Origin: Phycisphaerales bacterium UBA2402
GTDB taxonomy: Bacteria > Planctomycetota > Phycisphaerae > Phycisphaerales > UBA1924
Direction: 5' to 3'
Length of the DNA: 9,717 bases
Assembly (NCBI GenBank): GCA_002343715.1
Contig: DDSA01000085.1
Location: 1-9,717 of the forward strand
Below are positions 1 to 6,359 of the stretch, one piece after another. The notes below the pieces were generated by a model. It ran no database searches and was not told the DNA's origin. It was given only the letters and a program-made list of their open reading frames with translations. The position numbers and the translations under genes are program-made. Each line of letters begins with the position of its first letter. Positions within the stretch are counted from its first letter, which is position 1.

Positions 1-1
1 A

Positions 2-1444
2 GGGATGCCGATCTTGCCGATATCGTGCACCGGCGGCAACGGCGGCCGCGGCGGGCTGCCCGGCGGGTGCTTCAAGGTCACGGACTCGGTGACGCTCACC
101 GGCCCCGGTCACTACCGCATCACGCCCGGCAACTGGACGCGCGACGGGCGGGTCATCGGCCAGACCTTCCCCGAAGGCGGCGAAGTGGAAGGCCCCGGCT
201 CCGCCAGCGACACCAAGTACCTGCGTGAAGAGCCCAACGACTTCCACTACTCAGGCGATATCTACACCGACCCCGATGGTGATGAACACCGGCTCGAGGG
301 CGATGTGTGGTGGAACATCGTCGGGCCGAACCCGAGCGAGTTTGCCCCGGCGCAGCCGCTGTACGCACCGACGTACCGGGGTACGTCGATCGTGCATCAC
401 ATGTACGAGTATCGGCTCAATCCCGAGGATCCGCACTTCACGCTGAGCGTCAACGGTGTTCACACCTACTTCGGTCCCCTGTCAGGCTTCCGTCCCGAGG
501 AGTTCGGGATGACCTTCATCGGGCTGCGCGGCGGCGAGCCCCCGCAGGCCCCCCCGTGCTCGGACAACTTCGAGCCCCCGGTCTTTGCCGGGTCGCCGCT
601 GGGCACGCCCCTGAACGGTCAGGGCGGGTACGTGCTGACGCTCGACAGTTTCTTCGATATCTTCACCTACAGCGGCAATCCGCACCTCATCCCTCAGAAT
701 CCGCTGGGCGGGGCCCAGTACGCCGCGGGGCTGGTGAACGAGACCAACCCGCAGGGCGTGGCCGTGCGGAAGGAGACGGGCTGCTTCACCGGGCGCAAGG
801 AACTGAGCGCCGACCTCGCCGCGTCGTTCTTCGGTCCCGGGTCCGACCCGTTCATCGGCCGGCTTGATCTCCGCGGGACCGGCCTTGATGGGACGGATGT
901 GTCGATCGGCGCGTTCGGGTACTACAAGCCCTCGCCGCAGGACGTGCTCGGGGTCGGCGGCTTCTACTACCGGGGCTACACGCCCGAGGGCGTGTCCCAG
1001 GCCTACTGGTTCAGCGCCTTCGAGGGTCAGCCCGTGTGGCCGTGGTACCGCGTGACGCTCCGGGTGGACTTCGATACCAACCGCATGGAAGCGATCCGCT
1101 TCATGATCCCCGCCACCGGCGAAGAGGTCGAGTATCCGATCGAGGATCTGTATCTCGCCGGCGGCGTGACGCCGCTGGCCACCCCCACGGCGTTCGTGCT
1201 CAACACCCGCCCGGGGAACCACCTCGTCGCTTTCGACAACATCACCTTCACCGATGCGGCGACCGGGTGCGCCCCGTGCGCGGCGGACTTCAACCAGGAC
1301 GGCGGCGTCGACGGCGCGGATGTGGAGGCCTTCTTCGCCGAGTGGGAGAACGGCGCGGCGTGCGCCGATGTGAACCAGGACGGAGGCATCGACGGCGGCG
1401 ATGTCGAGTTCTTCTTCGCGGCGTGGGAAGCGGGCGGTTGCTGA
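2..1444 (+). CDS. GC-type dockerin domain-anchored exported protein, 5' truncated
   Basis: The reading frame is open to the left edge. The first Met (base 5) is not followed by a signal peptide, so it is probably internal and the true start lies upstream. Residue numbers count from that Met. Residues 9-18 are Gly-rich. Residues from about 185 to 420 are rich in aromatic and beta-type sequence and end in 'AFDNITFTDA', which suggests a concanavalin/LamG-like beta-sandwich, but I cannot name a family. The tail (422-479) has two EF-hand-like loops, DFNQDGGVDGAD and DVNQDGGIDGGD, both fitting DxNxDxxxDxxD. It has four cysteines, including CxxC at its start and a terminal Gly-Cys. This is the GC-type dockerin tail of Phycisphaerae, thought to mark exported or surface proteins. 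No cohesin partner is visible. The body's function is unknown. A close relative of the tail ends the next gene. Confidence 0.85.
   Translation, partial: GMPILPISCTGGNGGRGGLPGGCFKVTDSVTLTGPGHYRITPGNWTRDGRVIGQTFPEGGEVEGPGSASDTKYLREEPNDFHYSGDIYTDPDGDEHRLEGDVWWNIVGPNPSEFAPAQPLYAPTYRGTSIVHHMYEYRLNPEDPHFTLSVNGVHTYFGPLSGFRPEEFGMTFIGLRGGEPPQAPPCSDNFEPPVFAGSPLGTPLNGQGGYVLTLDSFFDIFTYSGNPHLIPQNPLGGAQYAAGLVNETNPQGVAVRKETGCFTGRKELSADLAASFFGPGSDPFIGRLDLRGTGLDGTDVSIGAFGYYKPSPQDVLGVGGFYYRGYTPEGVSQAYWFSAFEGQPVWPWYRVTLRVDFDTNRMEAIRFMIPATGEEVEYPIEDLYLAGGVTPLATPTAFVLNTRPGNHLVAFDNITFTDAATGCAPCAADFNQDGGVDGADVEAFFAEWENGAACADVNQDGGIDGGDVEFFFAAWEAGGC
1268..1444 (+). repeat. GC-type dockerin tail coding segment, copy 1
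   Basis: This 177-base segment (58 codons plus stop) aligns without gaps with 2575-2751. By hand count about 150 of 177 bases and 45 of 58 residues match. Differences fall mostly at third positions or between similar residues (Glu/Asp, Val/Ile, Phe/Tyr). The Ca-ligand Asp/Asn and all four Cys are unchanged. The bodies of the two proteins show no such similarity, so the tail is a shared module. Confidence 0.85.
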
Positions 1445-1467
1445 GTTGACACGTTGAGAATGACCAC

Positions 1468-1497
1468 GCGAGGGGGGCGCAAGAAGCGCCCCCTCGC
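1468..1497 (+). terminator. GC-rich hairpin after the first dockerin-tail gene
   Basis: The arms are 1468-1480 (GCGAGGGGGGCGC) and 1486-1497 (GCGCCCCCTCGC), with loop AAGAA. They pair over 12 bp with a single bulged G. The hairpin begins 24 bases after the stop codon. It has no following T-run, so it may terminate inefficiently or act mainly as a 3'-end stabiliser. It separates the two dockerin-tail genes into probable separate transcripts. Confidence 0.6.
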
Positions 1498-1619
1498 TGC
1501 TGCGCCGGAGTGATCGATGGATCTTCAGGGCGGAGCGCCTCACTTTGTTATTCTCCCTAACTCGCTCCTGACGTTATGTGGAATCTCTGCTATTCAAGTG
1601 CAGTTGTCGCCAGTTCCTG

Positions 1620-1687
1620 TATACTGCGCATCAGGCTGCGCGCGGCGGTTCTGCGCGAGTTCGGGTTTGATGTCGAGCAAAGGGAGG
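1620..1687 (+). promoter_or_regulatory. Candidate -10 element and ribosome binding site of the second dockerin-tail gene
   Basis: TATACT at 1620-1625 (5 of 6 to TATAAT) lies 71 bases before the start codon. I see no convincing -35 at the usual distance, since TTGTCG at 1604-1609 is too close, so the promoter call is weak. The Shine-Dalgarno match GGGAGG at 1682-1687, 8 bases before ATG 1696, is clear and fixes the start. The rest of 1445-1695 holds no gene. Confidence 0.35.
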
Positions 1688-1695
1688 ATGGTTGA

Positions 1696-2751
1696 ATGTT
1701 CAGGCGCATGGCGATGACTGTGTTGTCGGGCGGGCTGGTGTTCGGCGCGGTCGGTCAGACGATCGAGGCGCCGTTCGATACGGTGTACAGCTTCACGGAC
1801 CTGGGCTCGGTGCCCGGGCTGCCGCCCCGACAGGGCGGGCTGTGCGCGCTCGCCGGGGATCACGACACGCTGCTCATCGGCGGCTACGCGAACACCGCCT
1901 CGGGCACCCTGTACGCCGTGCGGGTGATGCGCGATGAAGACGGGCACATCAACGGTTTCGCGGGCGAGGCTACCCCTTTTTGCGTCGCGGCGTACAACGA
2001 CGGCGGCGTGACGTACGGCCCCGGGGGCGTGCTCTTCCTGTCGCGCTGGCCCGCGAACCAACTGGGACAGGTTCGTCCGGGCAGTTCGGTGACGGACAAG
2101 GTCATTGACTTGTGGCCGTGGGGCGTCGAGTCGTCGAACGCGTCGATCAACTTTGTGCCGCCCGGCTTCCCCGGCGCTGGTCGGGCCAAGATCGCGAGTT
2201 GGGCGGGGGGGCAGTGGGGTGAACTGACACTCGTGCCCGATGGGACCGGCCTCTACGACGTGGCGGGATTCAATGAGGTGGCGGGCGCACGGCTCGGCGG
2301 CGGGCCCGAAGGGTTCACGTACGTGCCGCCGGGGTCGCCCCTCTTTTCATCGCCCACCATGATCCTCTCGGAGTACAGCAACGGCATGGTGACGGTCTTT
2401 GACCTCGATGACAACGGCGACCCGATCAACGCAACGCGACGGGTCTTCATGTCGGGCCTGGGCGGTGCCGAAGGGGCCTACATCGACCGTCCCACCGGCG
2501 ACTTTCTTTTTTCCACGTTCGGCGGGGGCGAGCGCATCGTGGTTGTCAAGGGTTTCAGCGTTCCTCCCCCCGAGTGCGCCGCGTGCGCGGCGGACTACAA
2601 CCAGGACGGCGGCATCGACGGCAGTGATGTCGATGCGTTCTACGGCGAGTGGGAGAACGGCACGGGGTGCGCCGATGTCAACCAGGACGGCGGCATCGAC
2701 GGGGCCGATGTGGACGCGTTCTTCGGCGCCTGGGAAGCCGGCGGCTGCTGA
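1696..2751 (+). CDS. GC-type dockerin domain-anchored exported protein (possible beta-propeller)
   Basis: The protein has 351 residues. The start is set by GGGAGG 8 bases upstream. Residues 1-20 form a signal peptide: Arg at 3-4, a hydrophobic core, and probable cleavage near GAVGQ. Residues 40-290 contain repeated short strands such as 'TLLIGGYAN', 'GPGGVLFLSRW' and 'DFLFSTFGGGERIVVV'. These recall beta-propeller (NHL/SMP-30-like) proteins, but the fold is an inference and I see no catalytic motif. The tail 294-351 has two Ca-binding loops (DYNQDGGIDGSD and DVNQDGGIDGAD), four cysteines and a terminal Gly-Gly-Cys. It is the same GC-type dockerin tail as in the gene before it. The protein is probably exported and surface-associated or periplasmic. 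The gene has its own RBS and follows a strong hairpin, so co-transcription with the preceding gene is unlikely. What the body binds is unknown. Confidence 0.87.
   Translation: MFRRMAMTVLSGGLVFGAVGQTIEAPFDTVYSFTDLGSVPGLPPRQGGLCALAGDHDTLLIGGYANTASGTLYAVRVMRDEDGHINGFAGEATPFCVAAYNDGGVTYGPGGVLFLSRWPANQLGQVRPGSSVTDKVIDLWPWGVESSNASINFVPPGFPGAGRAKIASWAGGQWGELTLVPDGTGLYDVAGFNEVAGARLGGGPEGFTYVPPGSPLFSSPTMILSEYSNGMVTVFDLDDNGDPINATRRVFMSGLGGAEGAYIDRPTGDFLFSTFGGGERIVVVKGFSVPPPECAACAADYNQDGGIDGSDVDAFYGEWENGTGCADVNQDGGIDGADVDAFFGAWEAGGC
2575..2751 (+). repeat. GC-type dockerin tail coding segment, copy 2
   Basis: This is the partner of 1268-1444, of equal length and ungapped, ending in the same Gly-Gly-Cys-stop. 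The sequence continues to differ where the tail begins and ends, so the similarity is confined to this module. Confidence 0.85.
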
Positions 2752-2839
2752 TGACAAGCCGCGACCGCTGACGCAACGATCGATACAGATTTCCATCACG
2801 CGTCCCGCTCGCGCGACACGGACGCCGATCCGTCTGCTT

Positions 2840-2884
2840 CCGCCCTCGATCCGCGTCGGGTGCATCTCGGCGCGCCGAGGGCGG
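2840..2884 (+). terminator. Possible hairpin terminator downstream of the second dockerin-tail gene
   Basis: Perfect 9-bp arms at 2840-2848 and 2876-2884 enclose 27 bases. The loop's right part belongs to the overlapping palindrome CTCGGCGCGCCGAG (2866-2879). There is no T-run after it, and it sits about 90 bases past the stop, so its role as a terminator is uncertain. Confidence 0.3.
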
Positions 2885-3012
2885 GGCTGTGGGTGTTCCG
2901 AATGATCCGGTCGCCGGAGAACCGGTACAGGGGGAGACTCAGGCTCTGTGATGCGGGCGTGCAACGGAAGAGTCACATCAACGCCGATGCCGCTCTGGGT
3001 CTCACCCAGGAC

Positions 3013-3031
3013 TGCATGAGTCATTCATGCA
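3013..3031. promoter_or_regulatory. Perfect dyad TGCATGA-N5-TCATGCA
   Basis: Seven-base arms at 3013-3019 and 3025-3031 flank GTCAT. A second symmetry, ATGA-G-TCAT, is nested at 3016-3024. The dyad lies 36 bases upstream of the candidate -35 of the patatin gene. The form fits a dimeric regulator's operator, though an RNA hairpin is equally possible. No regulator gene is in view. Confidence 0.35.
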
Positions 3032-3066
3032 AACAGGGGCGTTGCGTTCCCGGCCGGTACTGCGGA

Positions 3067-3100
3067 TTGCCTCATCACGCCGCGATGCCGTAGGATGAGG
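3067..3100 (+). promoter_or_regulatory. Candidate promoter of the patatin/membrane-protein operon, overlapped by an inverted repeat
   Basis: TTGCCT (3067-3072) and TAGGAT (3091-3096) are separated by 18 bases, and each matches the sigma-70 consensus at 4 of 6 positions. A perfect 7-bp inverted repeat, CCTCATC (3070-3076) and GATGAGG (3094-3100), covers both elements, which would suit an operator. The call rests on weak boxes plus a position 48 bases before the chosen start codon. Confidence 0.35.
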
Positions 3101-3143
3101 TGTGTATTCGCAGGACGGTAATCGCTCGACCGGAGTCAAACAA

Positions 3144-4361
3144 ATGATGTTGATGAATCGGATCTCTGCCGCGGTTGTGGCGGGGGGCCTGGCGGTGCTC
3201 ACGGCGTGCGGCCCGGTATCCCGGAACCACGCGGTGCCGGCGGACGAGCAGGACCGCGCGGTGGTCCCGGGTCTGGGGCCGGGCGTGCGTACCTGGGGCG
3301 CGGCGATGAACGAAGTGTTCCTGGACGTGTTGAAGGACTCCATGGCGCGGGAAAAAGCCGCGTTGGCGGCCGAGAGCCACCAAGGGGGTTTGCCGCCGGC
3401 CGAGTTTCTGGCTGTTTCCGGGGGCGGGCAGAACGGCGCGTTCGGTGCCGGGCTTCTGTGTGCCTGGTCCGATCTGGGAACGCGCCCGCAGTTCAAACTC
3501 GTGACAGGCATTTCGACAGGGGCGCTCACCGCCCCGTTCGTCTTTGCGGGCAAGGAGTACGACTTCGTCATCAGGGAGGTCTACACAACGGCAAGGACCA
3601 GCGACATTCTGATCCCGCGGGGGCTGTTGGCGGCGGTCTTCAATGATGCCATGGCGGACACCACGCCCCTGTGGAAACTGGTTTCGAAGTACGTGGACGA
3701 GAAACTGCTCGCGGCCATCGCCGCCGAGCACCGCAAGGGGCGGGTTCTGGTGCTGGGTACGACGAACCTGGACGCACGGCGGGCGGTGCTCTGGAACATC
3801 GGCGAGATCGCGGCGAGCGGGAACCCCGCCGCCCTGGACATTATCCGCAAGATCATGATCGCGTCCGCGGCGATCCCGGCGGCGTTCCCCCCGGTGATGA
3901 TCGATGTCGAGGTGGACGGTGTCAAGTATCAGGAAATGCACGTGGACGGCGGCGCCACGACGCAGGTCTTTCTCTATCCTCCCTCGATGAAGTTGAAGGA
4001 GGAAGCCGCGGCCGCCGGGTTCTCGCGGGAGCGCCGGGCGTACATCATCCGCAACTCGCGCCTGGATGCGGACTGGTCCGATACGCAGCGGAGCACCATG
4101 TCGATCGCGGCCCGCGCCATCGACTCGATGATCAACACGCAGGGGATCGGCGACCTGTACCGGATCTACCTCAACTGTCAGCGCGACGACATCGATTTCA
4201 ACCTCGCGTACATCCCGTCCACGTTCAAGGTCAAGCCGAAGGAAGCGTTCGACCCCGTGTACATGAGGCAGTTGTTCGATACCGGGTATGACATGATGAA
4301 GAACGGGTTCTCGTGGCAGAAGACGCCCCCGGCGTTCGATGAGGTGCCCGGCGCGAAGTGA
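3144..4361 (+). CDS. Patatin-like phospholipase, lipoprotein
   Basis: The protein has 405 residues from ATG 3144, chosen because GGAG (3132-3135) lies 8 bases upstream and the signal peptide starts here. An in-frame GTG at 3102 would add 14 polar residues. The lipobox is LTAC with Cys22, so it is a signal peptidase II-processed lipoprotein, probably held in the outer or inner membrane. The patatin domain shows the oxyanion-hole loop SGGGQNGAFGAG (residues 92-103), the nucleophile elbow GISTG with Ser124, and the catalytic Asp in DGGA (Asp268), giving a complete Ser-Asp dyad. A GxIPAAFPP-like segment (about residues 246-252) precedes the DGG motif, as is usual. Patatin-family enzymes hydrolyse acyl esters of phospholipids or other lipids; the substrate here cannot be read from sequence. 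It is probably co-transcribed with the membrane-protein gene 78 bases downstream. Confidence 0.9.
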   Translation: MMLMNRISAAVVAGGLAVLTACGPVSRNHAVPADEQDRAVVPGLGPGVRTWGAAMNEVFLDVLKDSMAREKAALAAESHQGGLPPAEFLAVSGGGQNGAFGAGLLCAWSDLGTRPQFKLVTGISTGALTAPFVFAGKEYDFVIREVYTTARTSDILIPRGLLAAVFNDAMADTTPLWKLVSKYVDEKLLAAIAAEHRKGRVLVLGTTNLDARRAVLWNIGEIAASGNPAALDIIRKIMIASAAIPAAFPPVMIDVEVDGVKYQEMHVDGGATTQVFLYPPSMKLKEEAAAAGFSRERRAYIIRNSRLDADWSDTQRSTMSIAARAIDSMINTQGIGDLYRIYLNCQRDDIDFNLAYIPSTFKVKPKEAFDPVYMRQLFDTGYDMMKNGFSWQKTPPAFDEVPGAK

Positions 4362-4392
4362 GCGGTCCGGGCGGGTGGGTGCGTGGATGTGA

Positions 4393-4412
4393 GGCCGGCG
4401 AAGCGACCGGCC
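4393..4412 (+). other. Intercistronic hairpin between the patatin and membrane-protein genes
   Basis: GGCCGG (4393-4398) pairs with CCGGCC (4407-4412) around the 8-base loop CGAAGCGA. It lies 31 bases after the patatin stop and has no T-run. It more likely shields or tunes the operon mRNA than ends it, since the next gene has no obvious promoter of its own. Confidence 0.4.
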
Positions 4413-4439
4413 CGTGGTGTGTCGTAACAAGGAACGCGC

Positions 4440-4955
4440 ATGAGCATCGGTCAGAGGATCAGGCATGAGTTGTCGGAGTTGATCCCGCCCACCGTGTTCT
4501 TCTTTGTGGCCTTTCAACTGCTGGCCTTTTCCAAGGCCATGTTGCTCAAGCAGTATGGCATCGAAGTGAAGGTCTTCCTGGCCGCGACGGTGGGGGCGAT
4601 GATCGTTGCGAAAGTCGTGCTCCTGGCGGATCTGTTGCCGTGGATCAACCGGTTTCCCGAGAAGCCGCTGGTGTACAACGTGGTGTGGAAGACGGCGATC
4701 TACTTCGTCGCGTCACTCGTGGTGCGGTACCTGGAGCACCTGATCCATTTCTGGCGTTTGAAAGGGAGCGTGGCGACGGCGCACCGCGCGCTGATGGAGG
4801 AGTTGGTCTGGCCGCACTTCTGGCTCATCCAGACGTGGCTGCTCGTCCTGCTGATCGTCTACTGCTCGATGCGGGAACTGACGCGGTCCATCGGAAAGGG
4901 TCGCGTGCGGCAGATGTTTTTCAGCCGTCCTGCGGTGGACGCCCACAGCGAGTAA
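4440..4955 (+). CDS. Conserved four-helix integral membrane protein, function unknown
   Basis: The protein has 171 residues. AAGGAA (4429-4434), 5 bases before ATG, supports the start. Predicted membrane helices are at about residues 15-33, 44-66, 78-96 and 127-142, with a charged N-terminus and a basic C-terminus (GKGRVRQMFF near 154-161). Conserved-looking polar and aromatic positions lie between helices: HELSELIPP (9-17), INRFPEKPLVYN (69-80) and ELVWPHFW (121-128). I recognise this only as a conserved hypothetical membrane protein that also occurs in proteobacteria, and cannot assign an activity. No signal peptide or enzymatic motif is seen. Same strand, short spacing and the lack of a promoter suggest an operon with the patatin lipoprotein, so a joint role at the envelope (for example lipid handling) is possible but only inferred. 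Confidence 0.8.
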   Translation: MSIGQRIRHELSELIPPTVFFFVAFQLLAFSKAMLLKQYGIEVKVFLAATVGAMIVAKVVLLADLLPWINRFPEKPLVYNVVWKTAIYFVASLVVRYLEHLIHFWRLKGSVATAHRALMEELVWPHFWLIQTWLLVLLIVYCSMRELTRSIGKGRVRQMFFSRPAVDAHSE

Positions 4956-4993
4956 GGGATCCGGCGGTCGGCGTGGGACCTGTTTTCATGTCG

Positions 4994-5017
4994 AGTTCGT
5001 GCGCGCCGGCTCGAACT
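4994..5017. terminator. Weak bidirectional hairpin between convergent genes
   Basis: AGTTCG (4994-4999) and CGAACT (5012-5017) pair around 12 GC-rich bases, extendable by one G-T pair. It lies in the 141-base gap between the membrane-protein gene and lpxI, which converge here, so both transcripts must end nearby. There is no T-run on either strand, so the assignment rests on position. Confidence 0.25.
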
Positions 5018-5096
5018 TTCCGACGTTCACCTCCTCGGCCAAACGGACTGCAGCCCGCAGGCGTTCAAGGCGCAGATCGATGAAGTTCAGCGGCGT

Positions 5097-6053
5097 TCAG
5101 TGGCGGGCACCCACGGCCTGGATCTTGACCTCGGTCAACAGGCCGGAGGAGATCTCGGAGCCGCCCACGGCCGGGATGCCCATGATCGATACGCCCAGCC
5201 GGTCGGCCAGCGCGATCATCTCGGGCTTGTCGAGCATGATGACATCACCCGCCGCGAGGGCGAGGCATCCGCCGCCGTTGGCGTGCAGGTTGCGGATGGT
5301 GTTGGGGCCGACGGTGGGGACATCGGCCCGGCGGTCGTGCCCGGCCCGAGCACCCTTGACCAGCGTCCATCCCTTGGCGCGGCAGAGGGTGCCGACGCGT
5401 TCGATCATGCGGTCGGTGCCTTCGACGGCTTCGACGGCGATTACGTCGCGCTCACGCACCGCGATGGCCTGACCGATGTCGAGGCGCAGGGTTTCGGCCA
5501 GGAGCGGCCAGGCGAACTCGATGTCCGATCGCTGTCGGGCCGAGGGCATGGTGCGGGTCATGACACCCGCGTGAGCCATGTCGTTCGGGATCGGTGCGGT
5601 TGAGTCGAGGAGGGTGACGCCGCAGCGGTCGAGTTGCTCGGCCACGGCGTTGAGCATGGCGTGCGACCGGCGGTCGTGTCGGAGTTTGTACCAGGTCTTG
5701 ACCGCGGCCCAATCGGGCAGGTACTTGAAGACCCGCCAGGGATCGTGCATCAACTTGGCTTTATCCACCCGGCCGACCATGATGGCGTGATGGACCCCCA
5801 GTTTCGACAGAATCCGGCCCCAAGCGCCGATACGGAGCAGGCCCACCGATCGGAACGTTGAGCAGATGGAAGGGAGTTCCGGCTCGAACTGGTCGGCGAG
5901 GCCAAGACCGTGAACCGGGTGCCCCAGAGTTCGGAGGGACTCGGCGATCAGGACCGGGAGGCGACCACCCCCCGCGATTAACCCCATCGGGGTTGGCGGC
6001 GGGGGCGGGTCGGCGAGGATCGTCAGCGTTGGAGGTACGACTACGGCGGACAT
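5097..6053 (-). CDS. lpxI: UDP-2,3-diacylglucosamine pyrophosphatase LpxI (DUF1009)
   Basis: LpxI hydrolyses UDP-2,3-diacylglucosamine to lipid X (2,3-diacylglucosamine 1-phosphate) and UMP, a lipid A step at the cytoplasmic side of the inner membrane. It replaces LpxH in many non-gammaproteobacteria. From Met 6053 the protein has 318 residues. Family features are GLIAGGGRLPVLIAE (24-38) at the N-terminus, 'VGRVDKAKLM' in the middle and the C-terminal block RRADVPTVGPNT. Asp244 in that block probably corresponds to the catalytic Asp225 of Caulobacter LpxI. The order matches DUF1009 proteins, with somewhat greater length. Start choice is uncertain. Met 6053 gives a 22-residue Pro-rich lead-in, Met 5987 sits directly before GLIAGGG as in shorter homologues, and neither has a clear RBS. 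An open frame to 6182 looks unlike coding sequence. No other lpx gene is near, and the gene appears to be transcribed alone. Confidence 0.88.
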   Translation of the reverse strand: MSAVVVPPTLTILADPPPPPTPMGLIAGGGRLPVLIAESLRTLGHPVHGLGLADQFEPELPSICSTFRSVGLLRIGAWGRILSKLGVHHAIMVGRVDKAKLMHDPWRVFKYLPDWAAVKTWYKLRHDRRSHAMLNAVAEQLDRCGVTLLDSTAPIPNDMAHAGVMTRTMPSARQRSDIEFAWPLLAETLRLDIGQAIAVRERDVIAVEAVEGTDRMIERVGTLCRAKGWTLVKGARAGHDRRADVPTVGPNTIRNLHANGGGCLALAAGDVIMLDKPEMIALADRLGVSIMGIPAVGGSEISSGLLTEVKIQAVGARH

Positions 6054-6359
6054 ATGTCGATCAACCGAACAGGAACGCGGCCACTTCCTACACACCGCGA
6101 ACCGATTCAACTCTGCGGGATCGGAAAGGCCGGGATTCGATACTCCGGCCAAAGGCTCCACCAGCCCCGCCCTGACCCCCACGGATCAGCGGCTCCGTCT
6201 CCGCCAAACCTCTTCATCGGCCAGAACACCAAGCCGGGAAGAGGGCGGAGTGTACGGGGCTGTCGAACCCGGGGCAACCCAATCCTAACAAAACGCTAAG
6301 GTATATGTTCGGTATGCTAGCAAATACTAACAGGTGCCGCAAAAAACTCCCTCGGATCT
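6054..6359. other. Divergent intergenic region between lpxI and the small four-Cys gene
   Basis: These 306 bases should carry promoters for both directions. The half next to lpxI is GC-rich and includes a hairpin, GGCCGG/CCGGCC (6128-6133, 6145-6150), with an 11-base loop. The half next to the small gene (about 6281-6350) is strikingly AT-rich for this genome and has TATATG (6302-6307), TATGCT (6313-6318) and an A6 run (6341-6346). I cannot choose a specific -35/-10 pair. An 81-codon frame at 6054-6299 is rejected as a gene. Confidence 0.55.
6285..6332 (+). promoter_or_regulatory. Helically phased CTAA/CTAG motifs in an AT-rich patch
   Basis: CTAACA (6285), CTAAGG (6296), CTAGCA (6317) and CTAACA (6327) start 11, 21 and 10 bases apart, so all lie on one face of the helix over 42 bases. 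GGTAT also recurs 11 bases apart (6300, 6311). The array ends 27 bases before the start codon of the small four-Cys gene. This fits cooperative binding of a regulator, or a bent promoter region, but no protein is identified. Confidence 0.3.

Larger units (their letters stand above)
2752..3143. other. 392-base gene-free stretch with multiple inverted repeats
   Basis: I see no credible coding region here; a 77-codon frame at 2860-3093 looks spurious. Inverted repeats include CCGCCCTCG/CGAGGGCGG (2840-2848, 2876-2884) and a perfect 14-base palindrome at 2866-2879. TCCGG/CCGGA (2906-2910, 2914-2918) competes with CCGGT/ACCGG (2907-2911, 2921-2925). CTGGG/CCCAG lies at 2995-2999 and 3005-3009, and a 7-bp dyad at 3013-3031. 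This could hold the 3' end of the upstream transcript, an unrecognised small RNA, or the control region of the patatin gene. I match no known RNA family. Confidence 0.6.

Noticed and set aside
482..1543. 353-codon minus-strand frame over the first dockerin-tail gene
   Set aside because: It lies antisense to a clear coding sequence, has low-complexity Arg/Glu/Ala composition, and runs through the terminator hairpin.
2860..3093. 77-codon frame in the gene-free stretch before the patatin gene
   Set aside because: It has no RBS, no recognisable domain and atypical composition, and it is crossed by several inverted repeats.
4421..4432. GTCGTAACAAGG, identical to part of the conserved 3' end of 16S rRNA
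   Set aside because: The match stops after 12 bases and nothing around it resembles rRNA. A 12-base match to some part of 16S is expected by chance, and here it simply contributes an AAGGA ribosome binding site.
3075..4517. 480-codon open frame on the minus strand across the patatin gene
   Set aside because: It is rich in Arg, His and Pro, has no recognisable domain, and mirrors a gene with intact catalytic motifs. Long antisense frames are expected in GC-rich DNA.
6054..6299. 81-codon frame upstream of the small four-Cys gene
   Set aside because: It has no RBS and an Arg/Pro-rich composition, runs into the AT-rich control patch, and starts at the palindrome CATATG, which explains the coincident ATG.
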